Source: Rhodopirellula bahusiensis (lineage in GTDB: Bacteria; Planctomycetota; Planctomycetia; Pirellulales; Pirellulaceae). Taken from it: a DNA stretch of 46,150 nt. How positions within the stretch are numbered: position 1 is the stretch's first letter; every line of letters begins with the position of its first letter. The notes beneath the pieces were generated by a model. That model did no database searches, had not been told where the DNA came from, and was given only the letters and a program-made list of their open reading frames with translations. Location of the stretch: assembly GCF_002727185.1 (NCBI RefSeq), contig NZ_NIZW01000040.1, positions 1 through 46,150 of the forward strand, read 5' to 3'. The position numbers and the translations under genes are program-made. Positions 35,473-43,818 of the stretch are shown here, piece after piece.

Positions 35473-36378
35473 TCAGACTCCAGTGTTCGATGTCATTCGC
35501 GGCGGGGCGTAGGGATTGTCGTTCGCTTGAACGACTGACAGATGCGCTTCGTTCGATAGGCCAGGCACTGAGATTGGTTCGTATTCACTGCCTCGTGCGA
35601 TCTCGCAGATTGCATCGACCATTGCATCCCTTTGGCGTCGCCGGTCAGCCGACTTCATGTTCGCGAATTGAAAATCGCGATAGACCAACGGGAATTCCTC
35701 GGGACCATCTGCGGTGCGAACATAAATCATTGCCGCGTGCAATTGCGTCCAACCACCCGCGGGCGTGAATGATTGTGGGATCGCGCCAAGGATTGAATTT
35801 GGCCCGAAGTGATAGCGATGCCGATCTCCTTCCATCCAAACTCCGTTTTCGTCGACGCGAACCCAGACAAGGTCGGAAGCTGTTTCCAACCGCAACCGAT
35901 TCCATCGTTCTTGCGGAACAATCTCACAGAACCTCGCGCCATCGTCACTCGGGCGAACGACCGGATTGGAACGAACGGCGATCACTCGGCGAAGGCGACG
36001 GGCCAACAGCAGGTGAAACGGGTACTCCTCGTAGCGGCACACAATCGTCAGTTGCGTCAAAGCAACGAGCCCACCAACGATCACGGAACCAACAAACAAG
36101 AGCGTCCCGTATGCATCCACCCGGGATGAGAAAAAGACGAACCGCACCGTCACGATAAAGCACATGCTGGCGATGAAGGCGAGCGTGCCGTGGAAAACGG
36201 TGATGCCCAGCAGCGTCACGATTTGGCGGAACCAATTCAGCACTCGCCCGGGGCGTTCCGCCGGAAGATCGGAGCCAAACTCTTGGATCGCTGCAAAATG
36301 ATCTGAGACCGTCTCGTTCGGCCCTGGCTCGTCGGGGAATGGCTCGTCCGGCGCGATGGCGGGCGTCTGGATAGTCAT
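35473..36378 (-). CDS. Membrane protein with soluble C-terminal domain and NPYAPP end
   Basis: A 301-residue protein. ATG 36378 has GGCAGGGA upstream; the longer frame to 36501 is rejected. The N-terminus is acidic and Pro-rich, two membrane helices follow (about residues 56-86 and 91-113), then a soluble domain of about 190 residues with no assignable motif. The last residues DNPYAPPRM carry the NPYxPP motif, here at the C-terminus. It is convergent with the TetR gene. Confidence 0.65.
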   Translation of the reverse strand: MTIQTPAIAPDEPFPDEPGPNETVSDHFAAIQEFGSDLPAERPGRVLNWFRQIVTLLGITVFHGTLAFIASMCFIVTVRFVFFSSRVDAYGTLLFVGSVIVGGLVALTQLTIVCRYEEYPFHLLLARRLRRVIAVRSNPVVRPSDDGARFCEIVPQERWNRLRLETASDLVWVRVDENGVWMEGDRHRYHFGPNSILGAIPQSFTPAGGWTQLHAAMIYVRTADGPEEFPLVYRDFQFANMKSADRRRQRDAMVDAICEIARGSEYEPISVPGLSNEAHLSVVQANDNPYAPPRMTSNTGV

Positions 36379-36790
36379 GATCCCTGCCTGCGAATGGTGG
36401 CTTTCGTTCTGGGTAACTTGCGACACCTTCTCGATTGCAATCCTAGGTGTGCCGAAGTTGTTCGGACATCTCAGCCTAACGCGGACCCGCGATCTTTGCA
36501 CGCAGTTTCAATATGGAAACCCGGCAAAACGGCTGTGGGGCGTGGTTTTGCCAGTCATCTCCGCCGCGAACCTCGGGTGGGCCACTGATGTCGACAACAC
36601 CGCGTGAAGCCGCGATTGTCAATTTAGGTAAACCTTGCCGCCAACCCCGTCCGACTTCTGGCGCGGTTGGTGCGATTGTGTGCATCGAATCGGTGTCAAC
36701 GGCCGAAACGAAAGGTGAAAGAAAAGCTCGTATCACGTGCCGAGGCGTTTGTTCTCGGCACCCAATTCATATTGGATGGAAGGGTTCGGA
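36379..36790. other. Gene-free stretch upstream of the cysteine-rich lipoprotein
   Basis: It contains short open frames but none with family features, and I see no palindrome or promoter convincing enough to name. It should hold the divergent promoters of the two flanking genes. Confidence 0.5.
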
Positions 36791-37252
36791 ATGAATCGTT
36801 GGCTCTTACTCGGATCGATGGCCGGAATGCTGATGATCAGCACCGGATGCCTTCACCACAACACTCGCGGCGGATGCTCGACTGGCAACTGCGGTGCCGC
36901 ATCGAGCGATTGCGGATGTGGTGACTCGTCTTGCGGAAACGGCGCATGCAGCAGCGGCTCGTGCGGTCGCGTTGGAAATGGCGGACTGTTGGGTAAAACC
37001 CGCGGTCGCCTGATGGGTTGCAAAACCGGTTGCCGGACTGGCTGCGAAGCCGGTCCACTCGGTTGGCAACAAGGTGGCTTGGACTACAGCTCGCACTTGA
37101 ATCCGGGCCTGTTGGGTCACGGAGCGGCGGCTCAAATGCAAGGCCAGCCATTCACTGCAGGTGCGCCGTCTGCCCAAGTCGCGTACCCTTACTATACCCA
37201 CCGCGGTCCTCGCGACTTCTTGCTGGACAACCCGCCCAGCATCGGTCCCTGA
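36791..37252 (+). CDS. Cysteine/glycine-rich lipoprotein
   Basis: A 153-residue lipoprotein. ATG 36791 has GGAAGG seven bases before it. The lipobox MISTGC gives lipidated Cys20. Ten further cysteines fall in two clusters: a Gly/Ser-rich string (GGCSTGNCGAASSDCGCG, SSCGNGACSSGSCG) and three GC repeats (GCKTGCRTGC). The end RGPRDFLLDNPPSIGP matches a short C-terminal motif I associate with planctomycete surface proteins. Cys spacing suggests metal binding or disulfide cross-linking of the proteinaceous cell envelope, but this is inference. It is followed by a hairpin. Confidence 0.72.
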   Translation: MNRWLLLGSMAGMLMISTGCLHHNTRGGCSTGNCGAASSDCGCGDSSCGNGACSSGSCGRVGNGGLLGKTRGRLMGCKTGCRTGCEAGPLGWQQGGLDYSSHLNPGLLGHGAAAQMQGQPFTAGAPSAQVAYPYYTHRGPRDFLLDNPPSIGP

Positions 37253-37288
37253 TCGAACTGGTTGTTTTGGAAAACGAGATCGAGCTAG

Positions 37289-37308
37289 CTCAGGCCATCG
37301 TGCCTGAG
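37289..37308 (+). terminator. Hairpin after the cysteine-rich lipoprotein gene
   Basis: CTCAGGC-CATCGT-GCCTGAG is a perfect 7-base stem 37 bases after the stop codon at 37252. There is no T-run, so it may be a weak terminator or an mRNA-stabilising structure before the cysE-like gene. Confidence 0.35.
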
Positions 37309-37367
37309 TCCCTCGAACTGGTTCCGACGGTGAAGAATGTTCCGCAGTCGCCCGAGGGAGTTTAGGC

Positions 37368-38342
37368 GTGGCATCCGATTTTCGGCTGAAAGAGCAGTTA
37401 CCTGAGCTGACCGAGCAAATCGTCAGCACATACACCTCCGATGATTCAATCAATCATTTGGGGCACTGCCCATTGCCTAGCTACACCGCTGTCGTTGACA
37501 TCCTGTTGGATCTCAAGGACATCCTGTATCCCGGGTACAAGCGTCATACGAACTTGCACGCTGGCAACATTCGTTACCACGTTGGCGGTTTGATCGACTC
37601 CTTGCATGATCAACTGACGACCCAGATCGCTCGCGCCTTGCGGCACGAGCACCGGGTGCTGCAGAATCACAAGGATTGCGAGACGGACATCGATTTCGAA
37701 GCCAAAGGCCAAGCCATGGCGATCGAGATGCTGAAACGCATCGTCAAGCTTCGAGAGATGCTCGCAACCGATGTGCAAGCCGCTCATGACGGCGACCCAG
37801 CTTGTCAAACGACCGATGAAGTCGTCTTTTGCTACCCTGGATTCGAAGCGATCACGGTCTACCGGATCGCTCATGAATTGGTTCAGTTGGACGTTCCCTT
37901 CATCCCTCGAATGATGACGGAATGGGCGCACAAAGAAACGGGCATCGACATTCACCCGGGTGCCACGATCGGAGAATACTTCTTCATCGATCACGGAACC
38001 GGTGTGGTGATTGGCGAAACTTGTCACATTGGCAAACACGTCAAGCTCTACCAGGGCGTCACGCTGGGAGCACTCAGCTTCCCCACCGACGCGGATGGTC
38101 AACTGATCCGTGGTCAGAAACGACACCCAACCATTGAAGACGACGTGGTGGTCTACGCCAACGCAACGATTCTCGGTGGACGCACGGTGATCGGTCGTGA
38201 ATCGGTGATCGGGTCCAGCGTTTGGATCACTCGCACGGTCTCGCCGGGCACAACGGTGGTGCTTGAAAAGCCGCAGCTGAAAGTGCGTGGCTCGGACGAG
38301 CCTGCTGATGAGCTGCGTCCCGAAGTGAACTACCAAATCTGA
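37368..38342 (+). CDS. cysE: Serine O-acetyltransferase (EpsC-like)
   Basis: A 324-residue enzyme making O-acetylserine from serine and acetyl-CoA in cysteine synthesis. GTG 37368 has GGGAG seven bases upstream. An N-terminal helical domain (residues 1-190) is followed by the left-handed hexapeptide helix: [40 protein letters not shown], then GVTLGALSF. His and Asp in IHPGA and FIDHGTG are the expected active-site residues. The insertion [18 protein letters not shown] is typical of the EpsC/SrpH branch. The shortish C-terminal tail is not the usual CysK-binding Ile-ending peptide, though it does end NYQI. Confidence 0.9.
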   Translation: MASDFRLKEQLPELTEQIVSTYTSDDSINHLGHCPLPSYTAVVDILLDLKDILYPGYKRHTNLHAGNIRYHVGGLIDSLHDQLTTQIARALRHEHRVLQNHKDCETDIDFEAKGQAMAIEMLKRIVKLREMLATDVQAAHDGDPACQTTDEVVFCYPGFEAITVYRIAHELVQLDVPFIPRMMTEWAHKETGIDIHPGATIGEYFFIDHGTGVVIGETCHIGKHVKLYQGVTLGALSFPTDADGQLIRGQKRHPTIEDDVVVYANATILGGRTVIGRESVIGSSVWITRTVSPGTTVVLEKPQLKVRGSDEPADELRPEVNYQI

Positions 38343-38374
38343 TCACTGGGTATATCCAGACGATTCGGTATAGT

Positions 38375-39034
38375 GTGGCGATGTTGAAAAAAGAACGTGC
38401 CACCATTGTCCTCGAGCGTCTCAACACGCTCTATCCTGACCCGCCGATCCCGCTGGACCACACCGACGAGTTCACGTTGTTGGTCGCTGTTTTGTTGAGT
38501 GCGCAGTGCACCGACAAAAAGGTCAATGAGATCACGCCGGAGTTGTTTTCGGTTGCCGGAACGCCATCGAAGATGCGTGAGCTTGGCGAAGATGGAATCC
38601 TCGAAATCATCCGGCCGCTGGGACTTTCAAAGCAGAAAGCCAAGGCCCTGGCCAAGTTGTCCGGGATGCTGATCGATTTGCACGAAGGCCGAGTACCCAG
38701 CACGTTTGAAGAGCTGGAAGCATTGCCGGGCGTCGGGCACAAAACTGCCAGCGTGGTGATGTCGCAAGCGTTTGGCTTTCCCGCTTTTCCTGTCGACACG
38801 CACATCCATCGATTGGCCCAACGATGGGGATTGTCCAGCGGCAAAAGCGTTGTGCAAACCGAGCGAGACTTGAAACAGTTGTTCCCCGAAGAAACGTGGA
38901 ACAAATTGCATCTGCAAATCATCTTCTACGGTCGAGAATTCTGCACCGCACGAGCCTGTGACGGACGGGTTTGTGATCTGTGTCGGGAACTGTACCCGAA
39001 CCGCCGCAAGCCAGTGACCTGGAACAAACCCTGA
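38375..39034 (+). CDS. nth: Endonuclease III (DNA glycosylase/AP lyase)
   Basis: A 219-residue base-excision repair enzyme removing oxidised pyrimidines. GTG 38375 or ATG 38381 may start it. LSAQCTDKKVNEITP is the N-terminal motif, LPGVGHKTASVV the helix-hairpin-helix with catalytic Lys, and FPVDTHIHRLAQR carries the catalytic Asp. The C-terminal iron-sulfur region is CTARACDGRVCDLC: four Cys with spacings 4, 4 and 2, rather than 6, 2 and 5 of E. coli Nth. The cluster may therefore be altered or use another arrangement. It follows the cysE-like gene by 32 bases, so may share its transcript. Confidence 0.93.
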   Translation: MAMLKKERATIVLERLNTLYPDPPIPLDHTDEFTLLVAVLLSAQCTDKKVNEITPELFSVAGTPSKMRELGEDGILEIIRPLGLSKQKAKALAKLSGMLIDLHEGRVPSTFEELEALPGVGHKTASVVMSQAFGFPAFPVDTHIHRLAQRWGLSSGKSVVQTERDLKQLFPEETWNKLHLQIIFYGREFCTARACDGRVCDLCRELYPNRRKPVTWNKP

Positions 39035-39089
39035 TCCGTCCCACATTCCATTCATCGCCGATACGTGACGGCATTCAGCAGACGTCGAC

Positions 39090-39210
39090 GTAGGCCAGGT
39101 TCCACCTGGCGAGGTGACCGGACGGAGCCTCGCGAACTCGCGGATGAATGCTAAATCGCCTCGCTTTGTTCCAAAGCATCGGCTGGGTTGCCAGGTGAGA
39201 CCTGGCCTAC
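39090..39210. repeat. MITE-like element A, copy 1 (121 bases)
   Basis: Ends are near-perfect inverted repeats: GTAGGCCAGGTTCCACCTGGC at the left and GCCAGGTGAGACCTGGCCTAC at the right. Inside is the hairpin GCTTTG-TTC-CAAAGC. A second copy of identical length lies at 45933-46053, and the flanking GGCATTCAGCAGACGTC is shared, so the element may start near 39064. No open frame. Confidence 0.85.
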
Positions 39211-39220
39211 GTGAATGCAT

Positions 39221-39289
39221 GTGGCTGGATTCGCCGGAATTCAGATGTTCCAGTTGCGTCGCATCCGAATTCTTGGCGAATCCGGCTAC
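39221..39289. repeat. MITE-like element B, copy 1 (69 bases)
   Basis: Left arm GTGGCTGGATTCGCCGGAATTC, right arm GAATTCTTGGCGAATCCGGC plus TAC, forming a near-perfect inverted repeat of about 22 bases. The second copy at 45834-45902 is the same length. It sits 10 bases right of element A. Confidence 0.85.
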
Positions 39290-39370
39290 GGCCAGATGAT
39301 TCCCAGGTCAAACCAGCGTTCACCTCGGCGACCAAACACCGAGGTGAACACTGATTCGATTCCGAACGCT

Positions 39371-39550
39371 CTACTCGCCTTCGCTTTGTGCGTCAGCGAT
39401 CGCGCCGCCTTCCGCTTCGATGGCTTCCCAGTCGATGCCTTCGGGAGCTGTCAACTTTTCCGCGTCACCGCCGCCCGGTGCACAAGCGGTCAAACCCAAT
39501 AGGCCCAAGGCGATACACAGTGCGGCGATTGCTTGCTTCATATTCATCAT
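39371..39550 (-). CDS. 59-residue lipoprotein coupled to the DUF1559 gene
   Basis: ATG 39550 (or ATG 39547 or 39541) to TAG 39371. The product has a clear lipoprotein signal, ALCIALGLLGLTAC, lipidated at Cys23, then a short acidic tail starting APGGGDAEKLTAPEGIDWEA and ending AQSEGE. Its start codon overlaps the stop of the DUF1559 gene (ATGATGA), so translation is coupled. A small acidic outer-envelope partner for the pseudopilin-like protein is the natural reading; the biochemical role is unknown. The ORF is too short for routine gene callers but the lipobox and overlap support it. Confidence 0.72.
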   Translation of the reverse strand: MMNMKQAIAALCIALGLLGLTACAPGGGDAEKLTAPEGIDWEAIEAEGGAIADAQSEGE

Positions 39551-40689
39551 TCGAGTCCTTCAATCGTTTCTTTGGAGGAAATGGAACCGAGAGCTCCCCA
39601 CAATCCGTAGGGGCTTTTCTGTCCCAGGTTGCCGTAGTTCTTTGAAATGCTTTGGGCTTGTTGGTTGCCCGCTTCGATGGAGTCGGTGACGAACTTCACC
39701 GCCCCGTCCGCCAACAAGATATGCACGCCACCTTGATGGTGACTTGCCGAGCTGAACACACCCGACTGCCAACCCGTTCCCCATCCCATCGGACAGGTTG
39801 GTGAGTTCGGAGGAAGCACGGTGTTCATTCCCGTGATCATCAAGTGATAGTTCCACCAGCGACCGCCACGTGATGTTCCTCCGCTGTCCCATAACGGGAC
39901 GCTGCTCTCGATGAACTGAGGACGATTGGGATCGATCACCGCGGTGCAGATCGTCAGATCGGATCCCATCGAGTCATCAGCGGGGAAGTGCGAGAGGTTG
40001 ACAACGGAACCACCAACACTGCGGTCGCCCAGATTCGTCATGATCTCGGCCATCGCGATGGTGTTGGATAGACCGTCGAGTACATCTCGAAATCTGCGTG
40101 GATCATCTCGTTTGAAAAGACCACGAAAGACGCCTTGATCGGCGTACTGGTTCGAAGGCGGGTAACCGATTCGCAAGATCGCATCGCCATGCGAGAACGC
40201 ATAGTTCGTCATGCCGGTTCCCAATGGCGACATGCCGGGATCCGAAGGGCATCGGAACGCCGGTGTTTGCATTTGGTAAGGATCGTATTCGTTCAAGTCG
40301 AGCCACGGACGAGGACCGAATGGTGGCCACGCACCCGAAGCAAGGGCATCCGACGCTGATTCACCAGCCTCGGGCATCAATGGGTTGGACATCATCTCCC
40401 ACAAACCTTGCTGCTCCAGAAACGGCAACAGACCAATGTTGGCACTGAGCTGCTTCAAAGCGGGCATCGAAGGACCGGTGCCATTGGGTGGCAATCGGTT
40501 GAATGCCGCGTGATAGTTGTGCAGTGACAAGCCAATCTGTTTGAAATTGTTGCTGCACGACATCCGCCGAGCAGCTTCACGAGCTGCCTGGACCGCCGGC
40601 AGCAACAGCCCGACTAAAACCCCAATGATTGCAATGACGACCAACAGCTCAACGAGCGTAAACGCATGACGCTTCATGTCTGTTCTCAC
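39547..40689 (-). CDS. DUF1559 protein with prepilin-type N-terminus
   Basis: A 380-residue DUF1559 pseudopilin-like protein. GTG 40689 is chosen because GGAGG lies six bases before it; the ATG at 40677 has that same site too far away. The prepilin motif HAFTLVELLVVIAIIG has Glu at +5 and Ala at -1. The DUF1559 signature LLLPAVQAAREAARRM and CSNNFKQIGLSLHNYH follow. The tail GGVHILLADGAVKFVTDSI is the typical family end. It precedes and overlaps a tiny lipoprotein gene, and is divergent from the Tat oxidoreductase gene. Confidence 0.92.
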   Translation of the reverse strand: MRTDMKRHAFTLVELLVVIAIIGVLVGLLLPAVQAAREAARRMSCSNNFKQIGLSLHNYHAAFNRLPPNGTGPSMPALKQLSANIGLLPFLEQQGLWEMMSNPLMPEAGESASDALASGAWPPFGPRPWLDLNEYDPYQMQTPAFRCPSDPGMSPLGTGMTNYAFSHGDAILRIGYPPSNQYADQGVFRGLFKRDDPRRFRDVLDGLSNTIAMAEIMTNLGDRSVGGSVVNLSHFPADDSMGSDLTICTAVIDPNRPQFIESSVPLWDSGGTSRGGRWWNYHLMITGMNTVLPPNSPTCPMGWGTGWQSGVFSSASHHQGGVHILLADGAVKFVTDSIEAGNQQAQSISKNYGNLGQKSPYGLWGALGSISSKETIEGLE

Positions 40690-40795
40690 AATACGCCTCC
40701 TTTGAATGAACGAACAACGACTGTGCCGCCTAAAACTCGGCACCAATAACACGATGGAACTCGTGTCTCGCTCAGATAGAGGGGGGCAAGCTTCC

Positions 40796-40850
40796 TTTTG
40801 GACAGAATTTTCTCTTAAAAGCTGAAATAGGTCCTTTTAGTTGTCCAAAA
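40796..40850. promoter_or_regulatory. Nested inverted repeats in a divergent promoter region
   Basis: TTTTGGACA (40796-40804) and TGTCCAAAA (40842-40850) are perfect inverted repeats 37 bases apart. Inside, TAAAAG (40816-40821) and CTTTTA (40834-40839) form a second pair. The AT-rich region lies between the divergent DUF1559 and oxidoreductase genes, which suits an operator or two half-sites for a regulator. A further TTGGAC half-site occurs near 40860. Confidence 0.45.
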
Positions 40851-40942
40851 ACGGCTGAGTTGGACTCTGTGTTTGCGTGGATCGGGCGTTCAGCGTCGAC
40901 GATTCAATCAATCGATTTCCATCCAGCGACACCAGAGAAACG

Positions 40943-42793
40943 ATGAAAAACAACCGAATTGGACGACGTGGCTTTCTGCGAGTGGTCGGAGGAGCGGGCG
41001 TGCTATCAGCGACGGCGCCGGGTTACGTACTGGGAAGTGAACAACTGTTCTCAAAGGCAGGCTCCGCTGCCGACGGTGTTCTGGTTGAGTCCAGTCAATT
41101 TGATGAACTGGGCGGATGGAAAATCGACACACAACATTACCAACAAATGGGCGGCTGCTATCTGTTGGCCCACGGAATGGGAAAGCCTGTCGCCAATGCG
41201 ACCACCCAAGTTGCACTCCCTTCCGCGGGAACTTGGCACGTTTGGGTGCGGACTCGCGATTGGTGCCAGGGCGAATGGAAATCACCTGGACGTTTCCAAG
41301 TGTCGGTCAACGACGAAACGCTCTCGCCCGAGTTTGGGACGGAAGACACGAGCTGGCATTGGCAAAAAGGCGGTGCGGTTCAGATCGATGATCCTACCAA
41401 GGTCAAGATCGAGCTCGCTGACCTCACTGGTTTTGATGGCCGATGCGACGCGGTCTACTTTTCGAAGTCATCCGCGCCATCGCTGCCCAACGAAGCCGCG
41501 GAAGTGGTTCAGTGGAAAGATCAAGTCACCGGCCGCGCCGCACGAAAGGTCGATGAATTCGAATTCGACCTGGTCATCGTCGGCGGTGGAATCTCCGGTT
41601 GCGGCGCGGCCCTCGCGGCACGATCTCAGGGACTGAAGGTCGCTTTGATCCAAGACCGGCCGATCTTCGGTGGCAATGCGTCGGAAGAGGTCCGAGTTCA
41701 CACGCTTGGCATCCATGGCCGTGCGGCGGGGATCCTGAAAAAGATTGACACCGAGCACTACCCCAACGGCAGCGCTCTGGCGATCAAGGACCAGAAAAAA
41801 CGAGAGGCCACCATGGCCGCATCGGGTGTCAAACTGTTTGCCGGGCACGTCGCGTGTGGACTATCAAAGAACGATGGCCGCATTGAAAGCGTGGAAGCCA
41901 GGGACGTGGGCTCCGGTCTTTTGCGTCGCTTCTACGCTCCGGTCTTTGTCGATGCGACCGGTGATGGCTGGTTGGGATACTGGGCCGGGGCAGAGTACCG
42001 TGTCGGACGCGAATCGCACACGGAGTTCGGTGAAGCTTGGGACAAGCACGGCGATCTTTGGAGTCCCGAAATTCCCGACAAACGTGTGATGGGAACGTCG
42101 GTGCTTTGGAACGCCGAGAAAACAAACCAACGCAGCAACTTCCCGGATGTGCCTTGGGCCATGCCGGTGGCAAAGGATCACGAAGCGACCGCGGGGGAAT
42201 GGTACTGGGAATACTCCAACAACGATTTGGACCAAATCGACGATGCGGAAACGATCCGTGACCACATGTTGCGTGCAATCTACGGATCGTTTGCAAATGC
42301 CAAACGCCATCCCAAGAATGCACCCTGGACATTGAAATGGGTTTCGTTTGTCGGTGGCAAACGCGAATCACGGCGTCTGATGGGCGATCACATCTATACG
42401 ATGAAAGATGCCGCTGAACGACGCGAATTTGAGGATGCGGTGGTGGTGGAAACTCGCGAGATTGACTCACACTACCAACAAGTCTTGCAAGGCAACCTGG
42501 TCGATTTCTTGTCCAAGGCGTTGTTCTACAAAACCGGTGGTGAATACTTCGTTCCATTCCGAAGTCTGTATTCGAAGGACATCGACAATCTGATGATGGC
42601 CGGACGGTGTTTCAGTTGTTCCCACATTGGATTGGCTGGACCTCGCGTCATGAACACTTGCGGGCAAATGGGAGTTGCAACCGGGTACGCCGCTTCGTTG
42701 TGCAAGGCCTACCAAACAACGCCACGGGAAGTTGGGCGGAAGCATGTCCGAGAACTCCGCGGTCTGATCGGTTTTGAGGATCGCTCGTCCTGA
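40943..42793 (+). CDS. Tat-exported FAD-dependent oxidoreductase
   Basis: A 616-residue flavoenzyme. ATG 40943 has AGAGAAA upstream; a longer frame from 40877 is not needed. A twin-arginine motif (GRRGFLRV, residues 7-14) precedes the export helix. Residues about 45-190 are a beta-sandwich resembling domains that precede planctomycete FAD_oxidored enzymes. The dinucleotide-binding motif is FDLVIVGGGISGCGAALAA near residue 209, then a second FAD region VFVDATGDGWLGYWAGAEYR and LMMAGRCFSCSHIGLAGPRV. The stop overlaps the next gene start (TGATG), which encodes a membrane protein with possible haem ligands. Substrate unknown; an exported sugar or polyol oxidase is likely. Confidence 0.88.
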   Translation: MKNNRIGRRGFLRVVGGAGVLSATAPGYVLGSEQLFSKAGSAADGVLVESSQFDELGGWKIDTQHYQQMGGCYLLAHGMGKPVANATTQVALPSAGTWHVWVRTRDWCQGEWKSPGRFQVSVNDETLSPEFGTEDTSWHWQKGGAVQIDDPTKVKIELADLTGFDGRCDAVYFSKSSAPSLPNEAAEVVQWKDQVTGRAARKVDEFEFDLVIVGGGISGCGAALAARSQGLKVALIQDRPIFGGNASEEVRVHTLGIHGRAAGILKKIDTEHYPNGSALAIKDQKKREATMAASGVKLFAGHVACGLSKNDGRIESVEARDVGSGLLRRFYAPVFVDATGDGWLGYWAGAEYRVGRESHTEFGEAWDKHGDLWSPEIPDKRVMGTSVLWNAEKTNQRSNFPDVPWAMPVAKDHEATAGEWYWEYSNNDLDQIDDAETIRDHMLRAIYGSFANAKRHPKNAPWTLKWVSFVGGKRESRRLMGDHIYTMKDAAERREFEDAVVVETREIDSHYQQVLQGNLVDFLSKALFYKTGGEYFVPFRSLYSKDIDNLMMAGRCFSCSHIGLAGPRVMNTCGQMGVATGYAASLCKAYQTTPREVGRKHVRELRGLIGFEDRSS

Positions 42794-43812
42794 TGAGACA
42801 CTGGGTCAATCTTGCCTTGCTGTTTTCGTTCAGCACCCTGATGGTCACCGGGGTGCTGGCGTTCACGCTGCCATTTTCGCAAACCAACACGCGATTGCAT
42901 GTGGTTTCCGGGGTCGTGTGTGTCGTCTTGGTGACAAAGCATGTGTTGAGCCGACTCACCTACTTTCGATCCATTGCATCGAGGCAGTCAAAAGCGATGG
43001 GGCTGATGCGCAAGGCTAGCGTGCTTGGGTTTTGGGCGGTGGTTCTGGTTGCCTCGGTTGCCGCGGTCCCGCCTACCAATTGGTTGATGGACCAAAGCTA
43101 TGAGACTCGGCAACGAACCCAGATTGTGCGAACCTCGTCATTGGTGGGCTTTGGACAAACGAGCCCACATCAACGAATCGTCGTGCGGAAACCAAAGCAG
43201 GAAGACGACGCGACGCTTTCGATTCATCTGGGCTATTCGACGTCGCTCGACCAACTGCCGGTGACGGCCGCCTGGGTTGAATCCACCACGGGCACCATGA
43301 TTGAAACTCTGTACCTGGACGAAGGAATCGCCTACGGCGAAGTCGTTCCACGCACACAAAGTTCTGGCGTGGACTCGGTTCTTCGCCGAAGCGATGTGCT
43401 TCCGATTTGGCGGCACGCATACACGATTGTCTCTGGGGTTGATCCCGACGGCGACATCGACGGACTATCAGGTGCCACACAAAACCACCGTTTCGAACTG
43501 GATCCATATCTTCAACCGGGGAAAGGCAATCGCTTTGTCGTTTGCGTGGAATTCAATTTGCCCGGAGACACCAGCGACGACTGGCAAGAACGCGAATGGG
43601 GCCAGCCTTCGTTGCTCTATACGGCTCTCATTGATGTCGATAGCGAGAGTCCCCATGCAATCTTAGAATTGACGGGACACGGGGGAGGATCCGAGAGCGA
43701 CGGCAACATTCGCTACGACTTGGAGAACATCTCGACCGCTAGAAACATCGCGGATCTGTTCTTGGCGAAGATCGACCTTCCCCAACCATCCGCATCCTCG
43801 GCAGACCGATGA
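42793..43812 (+). CDS. Membrane protein with possible haem ligands and DUF2271-like C-terminus
   Basis: A 339-residue protein whose ATG 42793 overlaps the oxidoreductase stop by one base. The first 100 residues hold about three helices with two histidines spaced like cytochrome b ligands: TRLHVVSGVV in helix 2 and TKHVLSRL just after it. The rest is a soluble domain of about 220 residues (VSGVDPDGDIDGLSGAT, NRFVVCVEFNLPGDT, DVDSESPHAILELTGHGGG) reminiscent of DUF2271 proteins. Tight coupling to a Tat flavoenzyme suggests electron transfer from it into the membrane. Haem binding is inferred from two His only. Confidence 0.68.
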   Translation: MRHWVNLALLFSFSTLMVTGVLAFTLPFSQTNTRLHVVSGVVCVVLVTKHVLSRLTYFRSIASRQSKAMGLMRKASVLGFWAVVLVASVAAVPPTNWLMDQSYETRQRTQIVRTSSLVGFGQTSPHQRIVVRKPKQEDDATLSIHLGYSTSLDQLPVTAAWVESTTGTMIETLYLDEGIAYGEVVPRTQSSGVDSVLRRSDVLPIWRHAYTIVSGVDPDGDIDGLSGATQNHRFELDPYLQPGKGNRFVVCVEFNLPGDTSDDWQEREWGQPSLLYTALIDVDSESPHAILELTGHGGGSESDGNIRYDLENISTARNIADLFLAKIDLPQPSASSADR

Positions 43813-43818
43813 TCTCCC

